A DNA stretch of 52,320 bases, taken from NCBI GenBank assembly GCA_944392585.1, contig CALXXA010000034.1, positions 1-52,320 of the forward strand, given 5' to 3'. This DNA comes from an uncultured Alphaproteobacteria bacterium (GTDB lineage Bacteria > Pseudomonadota > Alphaproteobacteria > CAAHEQ01 > UBA3637). The translations under genes were made by a program, and so were the position numbers. Below the pieces are notes generated by a model. The model ran no database searches. It saw only the letters and a list, made by a program, of their open reading frames with translations, and had not been told where the DNA came from. Positions 1 to 8,361 of this stretch are shown here, in pieces (within the stretch, counting starts at the first letter, position 1; each line of letters opens with the position of its first letter).

Positions 1-2
1 AT

Positions 3-1337
3 AACAAGAGCTGTTGTCCATCGGATCGTCCGTTTGTGTGTGGCGGCGGTTGTTATCCGGAAGGCGGAGTTTGTTGCAACAACAGTTATTGTGACGGACG
101 ATGCTGTAACGGCGTGTGTTGTGAAGGAGTTAAGGTCTGTGGTCAAGACGGTTCTTGCACATGCCCGAACAACTTGATTTTGGATCCGGAAACAGGAGCA
201 TGCGTCTGTCCGTCCAATGCACCGAAATACAATGAACTGGAAGACGGAACGGCTATTTGTTGTGAGAACAACTATATCGCCATAGACGGCGTTTGCCAAA
301 GATTCTATTGCACCGGCGGTCCGACAAGTTATCGTTGTTATATTAATGATAAAAAATGTGGAGGGTATTGCAATTCATCGGGGACATCTTGTGAAGGTAA
401 TGCTCTTTGTGATAAAGAGAGGTGCCTTTCCGATGAGCCGTTTTCTTTAATTGAAGGAGAAAATACCTATTATGCCTGCAAACGGGATTTTGGGGATTAT
501 TATTGCTATCGGTTTGGCAATACGGGTGGATACAGATGTAATAAGGATGGACAGAAATGTATGTTTACCGATGCTTCTTTAAAGCAAACCTCCGGGGTAT
601 GCGATCCAAAAATCTGTGAAGCCCTCGGTGGAAGTTTAACCTATTGGGGAACAGATGATTCAAATTCAAAACAAGGAATGTGTAATTTTGGGAATAATTT
701 AATTTGTGTCCCCGAAGATAATTACACAAAATGGACGTGTTTTAAAAATGGATACAGCTGTGGAAGCGGGTGTTCGGATCCACTTAACTGCGGGACTTGT
801 TCCACGACCTCTTGTGCCAAAGAAGGAATGGAATATAATTCCCTCACAAAACGCTGTGAAAATAAAGACACGAAAGAATATTGTACGGCGACGAATGGGA
901 ATCGTTATCAATTTTGTTATAATCCCCAAGGAAAGCGGTGTGAAATGGTACAACATGACGGGCTTGTTATAAGAGGAAGCTGCACGGAAATCAGTTGTCC
1001 GGAAGAGTTTGAATACGGCTATGTCAGCGGAGGGGGATATTACGGCTGTGTCAACAAAACCACAGGTCTTGGATGTTACAAAGATTACTGGTTAGGATCT
1101 CGACAACGTTGTTATTATAACGGGAAATCATGTGGTGAAAGCTGTAATATGGATGGAACGAATTGTAGAGCTGCTTATATTACACCCTGTTTAGAGTCAG
1201 GTGTTTGTCCGCAGACAGGATACAAGATGACGGATGGATGTGAATGCAAAGGGCAAGTAACAACAAAAGAAAACGGAGACAGTTATTGTTGTCCTTTAGG
1301 GCATGAATATTTGGAAAGCGGATGTTCTCAAATTTAA
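3..1337 (+). CDS. Cysteine-rich EGF-like repeat protein, 5'-truncated by window edge
   Basis: The frame is open to the left edge, so the N-terminus and any signal peptide lie outside the window. The GTG at 36 is just the first possible start codon, not a real start. About 57 of the last 433 residues are cysteine, roughly 13 percent, many as CC pairs or CxC. After a CC-rich head (about 36-170), a unit of the form C-[YF]-x-N-x-x-x-C-G-x-x-C recurs at about 333-392, 735-793 and 1107-1166, in two copies ending G-T-x-C. This pattern fits a disulfide-stabilised secreted or surface protein of EGF or antistasin type. No catalytic motif is visible and the function is unknown. It is followed by two hairpins, the second a strong terminator. 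The 5' part looks richer in G+C than the 3' part. Confidence 0.75.
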   Translation, partial: NKSCCPSDRPFVCGGGCYPEGGVCCNNSYCDGRCCNGVCCEGVKVCGQDGSCTCPNNLILDPETGACVCPSNAPKYNELEDGTAICCENNYIAIDGVCQRFYCTGGPTSYRCYINDKKCGGYCNSSGTSCEGNALCDKERCLSDEPFSLIEGENTYYACKRDFGDYYCYRFGNTGGYRCNKDGQKCMFTDASLKQTSGVCDPKICEALGGSLTYWGTDDSNSKQGMCNFGNNLICVPEDNYTKWTCFKNGYSCGSGCSDPLNCGTCSTTSCAKEGMEYNSLTKRCENKDTKEYCTATNGNRYQFCYNPQGKRCEMVQHDGLVIRGSCTEISCPEEFEYGYVSGGGYYGCVNKTTGLGCYKDYWLGSRQRCYYNGKSCGESCNMDGTNCRAAYITPCLESGVCPQTGYKMTDGCECKGQVTTKENGDSYCCPLGHEYLESGCSQI

Positions 1338-1346
1338 AAGAAATTT

Positions 1347-1378
1347 ATCCCGCCACGGCGTTTCCGCCAAAGCGGGAT
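1347..1378 (+). other. Inverted repeat just after the cysteine-rich gene
   Basis: ATCCCGC (1347-1353) pairs with GCGGGAT (1372-1378), with a second possible stem GGCG/CGCC inside the loop. It has no T run, so it is probably an mRNA 3' structure upstream of the true terminator. Confidence 0.45.
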
Positions 1379-1387
1379 ATACTCTCT

Positions 1388-1436
1388 GCCCGGTTTTGTA
1401 CTCCCTTATTAAAAAAAACCGGGCTCCTTTTTTTAT
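1388..1436 (+). terminator. Rho-independent terminator of the cysteine-rich gene
   Basis: A perfect 10-bp stem, GCCCGGTTTT (1388-1397) with AAAACCGGGC (1415-1424), is followed by TCC and seven T residues on the plus strand. Read on the minus strand it lacks an equivalent T run, so it serves the cysteine-rich gene rather than rlmH. Confidence 0.88.
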
Positions 1437-1479
1437 AGCTATAAGAGATTTTAATCTTTATATGTTAAACTAACGATTA

Positions 1480-1941
1480 TTAGTCTCTATGATATGGATG
1501 ATGATGCGCTATGCTGCAAGCACGAAAAAGTTGTTCTATTAATACGGTTCTGGCTAGCATATGAGGTAATGTCATTTTTCCCATTGATAATAACAGAGTC
1601 GCTTTCTTTTTTAATATATCGCTGTGTCCGTTTGCTCCGCCTATTAAAAAGACAATATCGGTAATGTTTCTGTTTTGGCAATCTACTAAATATTGACTAA
1701 ATTCTCTTGATGTCATTTGTTGCCCTTTTTCATCCATAACGATAATAACTGCACGAGGCGGGATCGCTTTTAAAAGTAATTGACTTTCTGCGTTTTTTAA
1801 TTCTTCTGGTTTCAAAGGACGTTTTTCTTCAAACTCTTTGATTGTGATTGGCCACTTGCATTGCTTAACATATCCGGCGATTATATTAAACTCCGGACTG
1901 TTTTTCTTCATTCTCCCAATTGTCAATAATGTTATATTCAT
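1480..1941 (-). CDS. rlmH: 23S rRNA (pseudouridine1915-N3)-methyltransferase RlmH
   Basis: 153 residues, the usual RlmH length. RlmH is a SPOUT-class, SAM-dependent enzyme that methylates pseudouridine 1915 in helix 69 of 23S rRNA on the assembled ribosome. Recognition rests on the family SAM-loop motif FLIGGANGH near residue 100 and the C-terminal HHPYHRD, where the conserved YHR is expected. The start is supported by AGAGG about 6 nt upstream. The gene is convergent with the cysteine-rich gene and divergent from pgpA, so it appears to be transcribed alone. In many alphaproteobacteria rlmH sits beside rsfS and nadD, but neither is in this window. Confidence 0.95.
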   Translation of the reverse strand: MNITLLTIGRMKKNSPEFNIIAGYVKQCKWPITIKEFEEKRPLKPEELKNAESQLLLKAIPPRAVIIVMDEKGQQMTSREFSQYLVDCQNRNITDIVFLIGGANGHSDILKKKATLLLSMGKMTLPHMLARTVLIEQLFRACSIAHHHPYHRD

Positions 1942-2017
1942 AAAACCTCTTTATTCTTAACATACTCTCTTTCTGTTTAAAAACAAGACCTTTTATCTCT
2001 TCGAATAAAATCAACGC

Positions 2018-2046
2018 TTGTCAAAGGTATAAAATTTTACTATACT
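2018..2046 (+). promoter_or_regulatory. Promoter for pgpA and the FTR-like gene
   Basis: TTGTCA (2018-2023), a 17-bp spacer and TATACT (2041-2046) closely match the sigma-70 consensus. It gives a leader of roughly 20 nt before the pgpA ATG at 2072. Confidence 0.75.
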
Positions 2047-2071
2047 ATTCCCTTCAAAGGACATTTATAAC

Positions 2072-2557
2072 ATGAATTCAAAACAAAATAGCTTTAAAAA
2101 AATAGCTTTTTTATTCGCTTCTTGGTTCGGAACGGGATATAGTCCCGTCGCCTCTGGTACCATAGGCTCTCTCGCTGCGTTACCGCTCTGCTGGATCGTA
2201 AAGGAATTCACCGGATTCTGGGGAGTGTTTCTTGCCGTGCTGGTTCTGTTTGGAACAGGATATATTGCGACAAAAAAAGTCCTGAAATATACAGAGCATG
2301 ATCCTTCTTTCGTCGTCATTGATGAAGTCCTGGGACAAATGACAACCTTTTTGTTTGTTGCTTTCGTCCCTTCCTCATGGATTTTGTTCTTTCTTGGATT
2401 CCTTTTGTTCCGATTCTTTGATATTTTTAAAATTTGGCCGGCGTGTTATTTTGATGAAAAAATAAATAATGCTTATGGCGTTATGTTAGATGACCTTGCT
2501 GCAGGCCTTTACGCAGGAGGTATCCTCTATCTCTTTTCAGTTTACTTTTTAATATAG
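2072..2557 (+). CDS. pgpA: Phosphatidylglycerophosphatase A
   Basis: 161 residues. PgpA dephosphorylates phosphatidylglycerol phosphate to phosphatidylglycerol in the inner membrane. Family signatures are ASWFGTGYSP-x-ASGT-GS near residue 17-30, typical of the N-terminal loop, and VIDEVLGQM near residue 86, which carries the conserved acidic residues. Several hydrophobic membrane segments follow. A consensus promoter lies directly upstream and AAAGGA precedes the start. The downstream FTR-like gene begins 12 nt after the stop, so the two are probably co-transcribed. Confidence 0.93.
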   Translation: MNSKQNSFKKIAFLFASWFGTGYSPVASGTIGSLAALPLCWIVKEFTGFWGVFLAVLVLFGTGYIATKKVLKYTEHDPSFVVIDEVLGQMTTFLFVAFVPSSWILFFLGFLLFRFFDIFKIWPACYFDEKINNAYGVMLDDLAAGLYAGGILYLFSVYFLI

Positions 2558-2569
2558 AAAGGATAAAAA

Positions 2570-2791
2570 ATGGATAAAAATCACTTCAAACATGTCTTGG
2601 ATTTATATGCGAAAGCAAAAGGGTATCAATTGTCTCCTTTTGCCGATAAAGTAATTAATAGATGCTTGACCGCTTGCGAAGGCAAGTGTCCTTGTGATAT
2701 GTCTCGTGGATATTGCCCGTGTGGAGAACATGAAAAAGAAATTGAACAAATGGGACATTGCCACTGCAATTTATTTTTGAAAAATAAATAA
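2570..2791 (+). CDS. Small ferredoxin:thioredoxin reductase catalytic-chain-like protein
   Basis: 73 residues with the ordered motif CPC, then YCPC, then CHCNLF near the C-terminus. This is the Cys signature of the FTR catalytic (beta) chain, where the cysteines hold a 4Fe-4S cluster beside a redox-active disulfide. From memory, canonical plant and cyanobacterial FTR has CPC-x16-CPC-x8-CHC. Here the spacings are about 6 and 12, so the first loop is much shorter. GEHEKEIEQMGHCHC resembles the end of short archaeal and bacterial FTR-like proteins. It could pass electrons to thioredoxin or another disulfide partner, but the electron donor is unknown and no variable (alpha) chain is nearby. It sits 12 nt behind pgpA and has an A/G-rich RBS. 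Confidence 0.7.
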   Translation: MDKNHFKHVLDLYAKAKGYQLSPFADKVINRCLTACEGKCPCDMSRGYCPCGEHEKEIEQMGHCHCNLFLKNK

Positions 2792-2913
2792 AACTCTTTA
2801 TTTAGGTTACTTTAAACATTTTAATTTTTATTATGCCCGTATTATGTTCGAACATCATAAAACTTGATGAACAGGGTTAATTTTTTCTTTCCGTCTGACA
2901 GTCGGCGTTGTTT

Positions 2914-4287
2914 TTAAAATAATTTAAAGCCTGTCTTTTTTGATGATTTTTGAGTAAACCAAGTTTCTGCTTTCTTTAAACCTTCTGCTTTTTCAGCATC
3001 GCTTAAACGACTATCCAGTTCTTTTATTGCTTCTGTAACAAGTTCTTTAAATGGAGATTGCGCTTTTTTTATCGCTATTTGAAGCCACATGTAACATGTC
3101 GTCGGTTCTAATGGAACTTCTTTCCCTTCACAGTATAACTGTGCCATTTTATATTGAGCTTCCACATCTCCTTTTTGAGCTCCTTTTTTATACCATTTAA
3201 CGGCGTTCTTAGGATCTTGTAGACGATTTTCAACAATCTTTCCCCAAAATGTGTACGCATCGGGGCGCCCATTATCTCCTAATTCGGAGATTTTAGATTC
3301 TATTCCTATTGTATTTTTATTTAAAATCGCCGTCTCTAATTCCTCTGTCCTTATTCCGTAAGGAGAACCATCTGATAAAATTATCGCATTCCGTTCTTGT
3401 AATTGACGTAACGTGTCAACGTCATTGAAACCGGGAATAATCGGAGTAGGCTCTAATAACTCTGATTCCGGTACCGTTTCTTCCGCTGTTATCGGTTTCC
3501 ATTTCCTTGACATATCCATAGCAATTTCCATATTCTTTTTGTTTTGTATCTTATTGATTAGTTCGTTCCTTTGAGCCATCGCCCATTCTCCGATTTCATT
3601 GGAGTTATAAGCCGCTATAATGTTATACCACATGTATGCTTCAACAGGGTTTGATAAAGTCGTGCTTTTTGTCCGAAGCTCGGCTATATCATGCTGCGCC
3701 GCAACATATCCTTGATTCGCTGCGCGAGCCAACCATTTGAATGCTAACGAGAGATCTTGAGGAATTCCTCGACCGAGTAGATACAATAACCCAAGTTTGT
3801 GCTGCGCAGGAGCATATCCTTGTAATGCCGCCATCTTATAAAAACCAGCCGCATAAACATATTCTTTGGGTACGTCTTTCCCTTCCACGTAAATTTCCCC
3901 CAGTTGATAAAGAGCCTCCTTATCCCCAGCTCGCCCGGCGGTCTTTAAAAGCTCAAGCCCTTGCTCTTTGTTTTGTTCAATCCCATCCCCTTTTATCAGT
4001 AAAACCCCTAGTTTCGAAGCGGCGGTCGTGTTTCCTAACTGATACGATTTTAAATAATATTCAGCGGCTTTTAAATTACTTTGTGGGACTCCAAGACCTC
4101 CCTCATACATAAGCCCTAAATGATACGCCGCTATGTTGTTCCCTTCATCAGCCAAGTAAGAAAATTCTTCGAAAGCTTGATCGTATTTTTTCTGCATGTA
4201 AAACTTGAGACCTTCTTCTAAACCCGCAAAAACAGTAGTTGATGATATAAGCAGACAAGATAATGTTAAAATAATTTTTCTATACAT
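2914..4287 (-). CDS. Periplasmic Sel1-like repeat (TPR) protein
   Basis: 457 residues with a signal peptide (lysine-containing N-region, hydrophobic core, predicted cut after VFA near residue 22). Repeats of the Sel1 type, ending in forms such as A-x-x-x-LG-x-x-Y-x-x-G-x-G-V-P, fill about residues 25-215. Another two or three repeats follow a linker at about residues 350-425, for example DVEAQYKMAQLYCEGKEVP. Sel1 repeats form alpha-alpha superhelices that mediate protein contacts, and no enzymatic domain is visible. The RBS is AAGGGA. It lies downstream of the LytM lipoprotein on the same strand with a 67-nt gap, so it may belong to an envelope cluster or have its own promoter. Confidence 0.85.
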   Translation of the reverse strand: MYRKIILTLSCLLISSTTVFAGLEEGLKFYMQKKYDQAFEEFSYLADEGNNIAAYHLGLMYEGGLGVPQSNLKAAEYYLKSYQLGNTTAASKLGVLLIKGDGIEQNKEQGLELLKTAGRAGDKEALYQLGEIYVEGKDVPKEYVYAAGFYKMAALQGYAPAQHKLGLLYLLGRGIPQDLSLAFKWLARAANQGYVAAQHDIAELRTKSTTLSNPVEAYMWYNIIAAYNSNEIGEWAMAQRNELINKIQNKKNMEIAMDMSRKWKPITAEETVPESELLEPTPIIPGFNDVDTLRQLQERNAIILSDGSPYGIRTEELETAILNKNTIGIESKISELGDNGRPDAYTFWGKIVENRLQDPKNAVKWYKKGAQKGDVEAQYKMAQLYCEGKEVPLEPTTCYMWLQIAIKKAQSPFKELVTEAIKELDSRLSDAEKAEGLKKAETWFTQKSSKKTGFKLF

Positions 4288-4354
4288 ATTTTTTCCCTTA
4301 ACTTCTAAAATTTATTTTATGTTACTATAAAAATCTCTTTTTACCAACATATTT

Positions 4355-5299
4355 TTACTGGCTTAAATAGCTCCGAGGATTTATTGCTTTTGTCCCTTTT
4401 CTTATTTCAAAATGTAACTGAGGCGTGTTGACATTTCCTGTAGAACCTACTTTCCCTAGTATATCTCCTTTCTTTACTTTTTCTCCTCTCTTGACAGATA
4501 ATGAATCCGCATGTGCATATGCTGTCACAAAACCGTCTGAATGTTTAATGAGTAAAAGATTCCCAAAACCTTTCAACTCATTCCCCGCGTAAGCAACGAC
4601 GCCATTCTCAGCCGCTTTGAAGGCAGTTCCTCTAGGGGCTTTTATGTTTATACCATCATTATGACGACCTCCTCCAGATGGCCCAAAATTAGAAATAATT
4701 TTCCCCGACACAGGCCATGAAAAACGACCGGAACGTTTAGGAGGCTTAGGTAGAGAAATCGTTTTTTTAGACTCCTTTTTCGCTCGAGACGAAACTTTCG
4801 TCTTTGTAGAAACTACCTTTGCCGAGGAAATGTCTTTTCCTTCTTGAACCTTTGCCTGCTTTTCTTCTCTCTGTTCTCCACGCGAGGATATAGGAACAAG
4901 TGTCCCGGGCATAACAAGCGCTTGACCAACAGAAAGTGTATACGGAACATGTATTTCATTTACTCGAGCAAGAGAATTCATGTCAACATTATATGCTCTT
5001 GATATACTATATAAAGTGTCTCCTTTACGGACAATATGAACTTGAACAGGAGGAATAAACAAAAGCTGTCCGACCGATAAATTATACGGCGGAGTTAATT
5101 TATTCCTTTCTATAATGTCTTTGGGAGGAACTTTATATTGTCGTGATATAGCATAAACAGTTTCTTTTTTTTGAACCCTATGAAATTGGCCATGAGTTTT
5201 GTATGAAGGTTGTAGTTTCACATAATACTGCGCACACCCCGTTAAATAAAAAACAAGTGTCAAAAAAAAGAGCCTTTTTATTTTGTCGTAATTTCTCAT
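4355..5299 (-). CDS. NlpD-type lipoprotein: two LysM domains and a degenerate LytM (M23) domain
   Basis: 314 residues. The lipobox LTGC (Cys about residue 22) predicts an outer-membrane lipoprotein. Two LysM peptidoglycan-binding modules lie at about 38-83 and 86-131, followed by a basic linker and a LytM domain from about 195 to the end. The first two zinc ligands of active LytM enzymes appear replaced: where active enzymes have H-x-G-x-D this reads NDGINI, although the late HFE motif remains. That resembles NlpD/DipM-type proteins, which activate cell-wall amidases instead of cutting peptidoglycan. It follows rnj after 44 nt. No Shine-Dalgarno is visible; an extended -10 box stands exactly at leaderless distance from the ATG. 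Confidence 0.85.
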   Translation of the reverse strand: MRNYDKIKRLFFLTLVFYLTGCAQYYVKLQPSYKTHGQFHRVQKKETVYAISRQYKVPPKDIIERNKLTPPYNLSVGQLLFIPPVQVHIVRKGDTLYSISRAYNVDMNSLARVNEIHVPYTLSVGQALVMPGTLVPISSRGEQREEKQAKVQEGKDISSAKVVSTKTKVSSRAKKESKKTISLPKPPKRSGRFSWPVSGKIISNFGPSGGGRHNDGINIKAPRGTAFKAAENGVVAYAGNELKGFGNLLLIKHSDGFVTAYAHADSLSVKRGEKVKKGDILGKVGSTGNVNTPQLHFEIRKGTKAINPRSYLSQ

Positions 5300-5306
5300 A
5301 AGGTAA

Positions 5307-5315
5307 AGTATATCA
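5307..5315 (-). promoter_or_regulatory. Extended -10 promoter at the start of the LytM lipoprotein gene
   Basis: On the minus strand TGATATACT supplies an extended -10 (TGn-TATACT, hexamer 5307-5312). Seven bases separate it from the ATG at 5299, so the transcript would begin at or next to the start codon. No good -35 is seen. Confidence 0.5.
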
Positions 5316-5343
5316 AAGTAATAATTAAAAAATTATAAAAATT

Positions 5344-7026
5344 TTAAATGCGAACAAGATGAATTTCAATCAATGGTTTCTTTCCAAATTGTTCTGTGAT
5401 AAAACGGCGTATCGTTAATCGAATGACTTCTTTTACAAGGGAATCTTCTTTCTTGTCTTTCGTATCCATTTTCCCTACGGATTCTCTTATAAGAGCTATG
5501 AGTGTTTCCATATCTTGCGGATTGCTTTCTAACAATCCAAAAGAAGAAAGTTGTAAATGATCCGAAATATGTCCGGTCTTATCAATAACAACAGTTCCAA
5601 CAATAGTTCCTCCATCAATCATCTTGCGACGTTTCTTTAGGATATCAGAACTCAACGGTATAATTTTCTTTCCATCCACAGCTAAACATCCAACAGGAAC
5701 TTCTCCGATTATTTCCGGATCTCCATCATTAAGTTCTAAAACATCTCCTTCTTCAACTATAATTGAATTTTCGGCACCCCATTCTTTCGCAAGTTTTTTA
5801 TGTTCAATAATATACATAGGTTCCCCATGTACGGGAATAACTATTTTAGGTTTTAAGTATGAATATAATTTTTTCATGCTGTCTTGGGTCGGATGTCCGG
5901 AAACGTGAACTAACTTTTCTCTGTCCGTAATAATAGTGCAACCGGACATTAATAAGCGTTTTTGTAATGCTGAGATAGCTAATTCATTGCCAGGAATTAT
6001 ACGAGAAGAAAAAATAACAACATCTTTGGGATCTAACTGCAACTGCCCGGGGATAGGATTGAGAGTCGCTATTTTAGACAAGGCCGAATAAGGTTCTCCC
6101 TGGCTTCCTGTACAAATATAAACAATTTTAGAATATTCGACTTCTTCAGCTTCTTCTTCCGTTAAAAAATCCGGAATATCTTTCATATATCCTGAGGATC
6201 TCGCAGCATTATCTATACGCCAAAAAGAACGTCCCATTAAACAAACTTTACGACCGCTCGCATGAGCTGCCCTGTATATACTTTCTATTCGTCCGACATT
6301 TGATGCAAAACAAGTGATGATGATTCTTGAAGGGGCCGTTTTGAAAATCTCTGTCAGAGATTTACATACATCTTGTTCTGTTTTTTCTTCTTTTTCCAAA
6401 AAAATGTTTGTCGAATCTGAAACCAATGCTAGAACCCCTTGCCGCCCTAGTTCCTTTAATGCGGAAATATTTATTTCTTGTCCGATCATAGGAGATGGTT
6501 CAAATTTCCAGTCGCCTGTATGAATAATTGTCCCTTCTTGTGTGCGAATAGCTAACATGTTGGGTTCCGGTATAGAATGATTCACAGGAATAAATTCTAC
6601 TTCAAAAGGAGGGAGTTTTAGCAAAGAACCTTGTTCAACGGTTTCTAATTGAACGCGTCCTTTTAAATTAAATTCATCAAGCTTATCATCAATGAGTTCC
6701 GCCGTAAAAGGAGTCGCATAAATCGGACATTGTAAATCTCTCCATAGATAAGGAATAGCCCCTATATGATCCTCATGTCCATGAGTTATAATTATCCCTA
6801 ATAAATCTTCTTTATGAGCGGTAATAAATGCAGGATCAGGCAATAAAACATCAATCCCAGGAAAGTGTTCCCCGGGGAAGCCTATTCCGCAATCCACAAT
6901 AAGCCATTTACCCTTATATCCATATAAAAAGAAATTTTGACCAATACTTGTTACACCTCCTAAGGGAATAAAAACAAATGAGTCTTTCGGAATTACTAGT
7001 GGGGGGGTGCTTTTTTCTTCTGTCAT
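5344..7026 (-). CDS. rnj: Ribonuclease J
   Basis: 560 residues, typical of RNase J, a metallo-beta-lactamase/beta-CASP enzyme with 5'-to-3' exo- and endonuclease activity on mRNA and rRNA precursors. The zinc motif HGHEDHIGAIPYL is near residue 79, followed by PVNHSIPE near 148, HTGDWKFEP near 170 and DSTN near 205, the family order. The beta-CASP region contains FSSRIIPGNE and VSGHPTQDSMKKL, then PVHGEPMYIIEH. A C-terminal domain follows. The RBS is AGAGGAAA. It starts 8 nt after birA, the usual alphaproteobacterial neighbourhood behind the complex I operon. Confidence 0.95.
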   Translation of the reverse strand: MTEEKSTPPLVIPKDSFVFIPLGGVTSIGQNFFLYGYKGKWLIVDCGIGFPGEHFPGIDVLLPDPAFITAHKEDLLGIIITHGHEDHIGAIPYLWRDLQCPIYATPFTAELIDDKLDEFNLKGRVQLETVEQGSLLKLPPFEVEFIPVNHSIPEPNMLAIRTQEGTIIHTGDWKFEPSPMIGQEINISALKELGRQGVLALVSDSTNIFLEKEEKTEQDVCKSLTEIFKTAPSRIIITCFASNVGRIESIYRAAHASGRKVCLMGRSFWRIDNAARSSGYMKDIPDFLTEEEAEEVEYSKIVYICTGSQGEPYSALSKIATLNPIPGQLQLDPKDVVIFSSRIIPGNELAISALQKRLLMSGCTIITDREKLVHVSGHPTQDSMKKLYSYLKPKIVIPVHGEPMYIIEHKKLAKEWGAENSIIVEEGDVLELNDGDPEIIGEVPVGCLAVDGKKIIPLSSDILKKRRKMIDGGTIVGTVVIDKTGHISDHLQLSSFGLLESNPQDMETLIALIRESVGKMDTKDKKEDSLVKEVIRLTIRRFITEQFGKKPLIEIHLVRI

Positions 7027-7034
7027 ATTTTCCT

Positions 7035-7709
7035 CTAAATTATAAAAATGTCTCCGGCCGTAATGGTCCTATAACTAGTTTCTGTTCTTAGAATAAGAGC
7101 TCCGTTATTATCAATTTCTTGAAAAATTCCTATTAATTCTTCATGCGGAAGGCGGACATGAATTTGTTTCCCTTGTCCTATTGCGAATTCTAACCATCTG
7201 CGACGGATTTCTTTAAATCCTAATCTTTTATATAGTTCTAACAGATATTCAAAATTTTTTAAAATTTCATCAAGGATGTTTTTAGGTGTTGCGTTTATTC
7301 CAAGGTCTTTTAGACAAGTTGTTTGATAAAGAGCTTGAAGGGGGGAGGATTTTATATTAACCCCTATACCTATGATGAGATTTCTGGATGAATCTTCGGA
7401 TGTTTCTAATAGAATTCCACTTATTTTCTTTCCATCTATTAGTACATCATTCGGCCATTTTATTCGAGGAGATAATTTAGATAAACTCATCGCGACAGCC
7501 AGGCTGCTTATAAAACTGTAATAAAAAGCATCTTTATCAAAAGGAATAACAATAGACATAAAAAGATTCCCTTGTAAACTTGTCCATGTCCTTCCCATTC
7601 GTCCTCGACCATTCGTTTGATCCCCGGCATGAATAACCGTATAGGGGGGATATGTTTTCGCGGTGTCATTTGTACTGGATAAACTTTTAAAATAAAGGTA
7701 GTTAAACAT
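7035..7709 (-). CDS. birA: Biotin--[acetyl-CoA-carboxylase] ligase
   Basis: 224 residues, so a catalytic-only (class I) biotin ligase without the N-terminal DNA-binding domain. It activates biotin with ATP and attaches it to the biotin carboxyl carrier protein. The family motif GDQTNGRGRMGRTW near residue 30-43 binds biotinyl-AMP, KWPNDV near 80 is also diagnostic, and KISGILLE follows. The start overlaps the end of the NuoN-like gene by 8 nt and no clear Shine-Dalgarno is present, suggesting translational coupling. Its position next to nuoN sequences and upstream of rnj is conserved in alphaproteobacteria. Confidence 0.93.
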   Translation of the reverse strand: MFNYLYFKSLSSTNDTAKTYPPYTVIHAGDQTNGRGRMGRTWTSLQGNLFMSIVIPFDKDAFYYSFISSLAVAMSLSKLSPRIKWPNDVLIDGKKISGILLETSEDSSRNLIIGIGVNIKSSPLQALYQTTCLKDLGINATPKNILDEILKNFEYLLELYKRLGFKEIRRRWLEFAIGQGKQIHVRLPHEELIGIFQEIDNNGALILRTETSYRTITAGDIFII

Positions 7710-8361
7710 AAGGGAGTTTCTTTCTGGATATTGTGATAAAACTATTAACTTTTATAAAAATTCCAAGAGTAAATAATCCTAGTCCTATCAACACAAAAGA
7801 ATCTGTCAACGGAGTACTTTGAAGAGATTGTCTTAGTCCTAGAAGACTGATTTGTCCTCGAGTTAAATATAAAACAGAAAAACCATAGACTAACGCACTA
7901 TATGAAACCAGCCCTTCTTTTAGAAGGGAAAGTTGAAGAGGGCGGAGTCTTTTTCTGATGACGATAAATCCATAAAGACATATTTGAAATCCTTCTAACC
8001 CTATGATAAGTGATATTAAATCACGTGCGGTTGCCAAAAGAAAAAAACTCATAAAAGCTAATATGTAAAATATTGCAGAAAATTTTTCTACTTTCTTCTT
8101 TCTTAACAAATAAAGAATTGTCCCTATTTCTAATCCATAACCGATGATTAAATATAAAGCTGACATTTCTCCGCGAATATCGTTTAAATAATAAGATGTA
8201 TTTAAGATATTAAATAAAGAACCGCTTAAAATAAGAGTCGTAAAATAAATTAAATATGGAATGCGGCGACTAAAAAAAACACCTAAAATACCGATAGCGG
8301 CTAAAAAGAAACTTATCCAAGACGCTGTGAAGAAATATGCTTCTGATGAAAAATCAAACAT
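7702..8361 (-). CDS. Truncated NuoN-like membrane protein (complex I relic)
   Basis: 219 residues of membrane helices. Intact NuoN is about 480 residues with 14 helices. By eye this matches the N-terminal half: ARDLISLIIGLEGFQICLYG aligns with the helix carrying the conserved Glu. LLKEGLVSYSALVYGFSVLY aligns with the L-K-Y-F helix and keeps a Lys, and LGIFIKVNSF matches the later G-x-x-F-K motif. The sequence stops there, so the C-terminal lysine helices are missing. It is an uninterrupted ORF with AAGGATC upstream, not a frameshifted pseudogene. It sits exactly where nuoN is expected, upstream of birA. No other complex I gene is in the window. It may have been repurposed or be decaying. Confidence 0.6.
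   Translation of the reverse strand: MFDFSSEAYFFTASWISFFLAAIGILGVFFSRRIPYLIYFTTLILSGSLFNILNTSYYLNDIRGEMSALYLIIGYGLEIGTILYLLRKKKVEKFSAIFYILAFMSFFLLATARDLISLIIGLEGFQICLYGFIVIRKRLRPLQLSLLKEGLVSYSALVYGFSVLYLTRGQISLLGLRQSLQSTPLTDSFVLIGLGLFTLGIFIKVNSFITISRKKLPYV

Noticed and set aside
699-972. Opposing and shifted frames inside the cysteine-rich gene
   Set aside because: They overlap a convincing long frame and have no own signals; they are shadows of the codon pattern.
2850-2860. GTTCGAAC as a second SOS box
   Set aside because: It is a simple palindrome, not the direct repeat with a 7-bp gap that LexA needs here.
2890-2915. Near-palindrome CCGTCTGACAGTCGG between the FTR-like and Sel1 genes as a terminator
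   Set aside because: Only a 7-bp stem with a mismatch and practically no loop, so a stable hairpin is doubtful.
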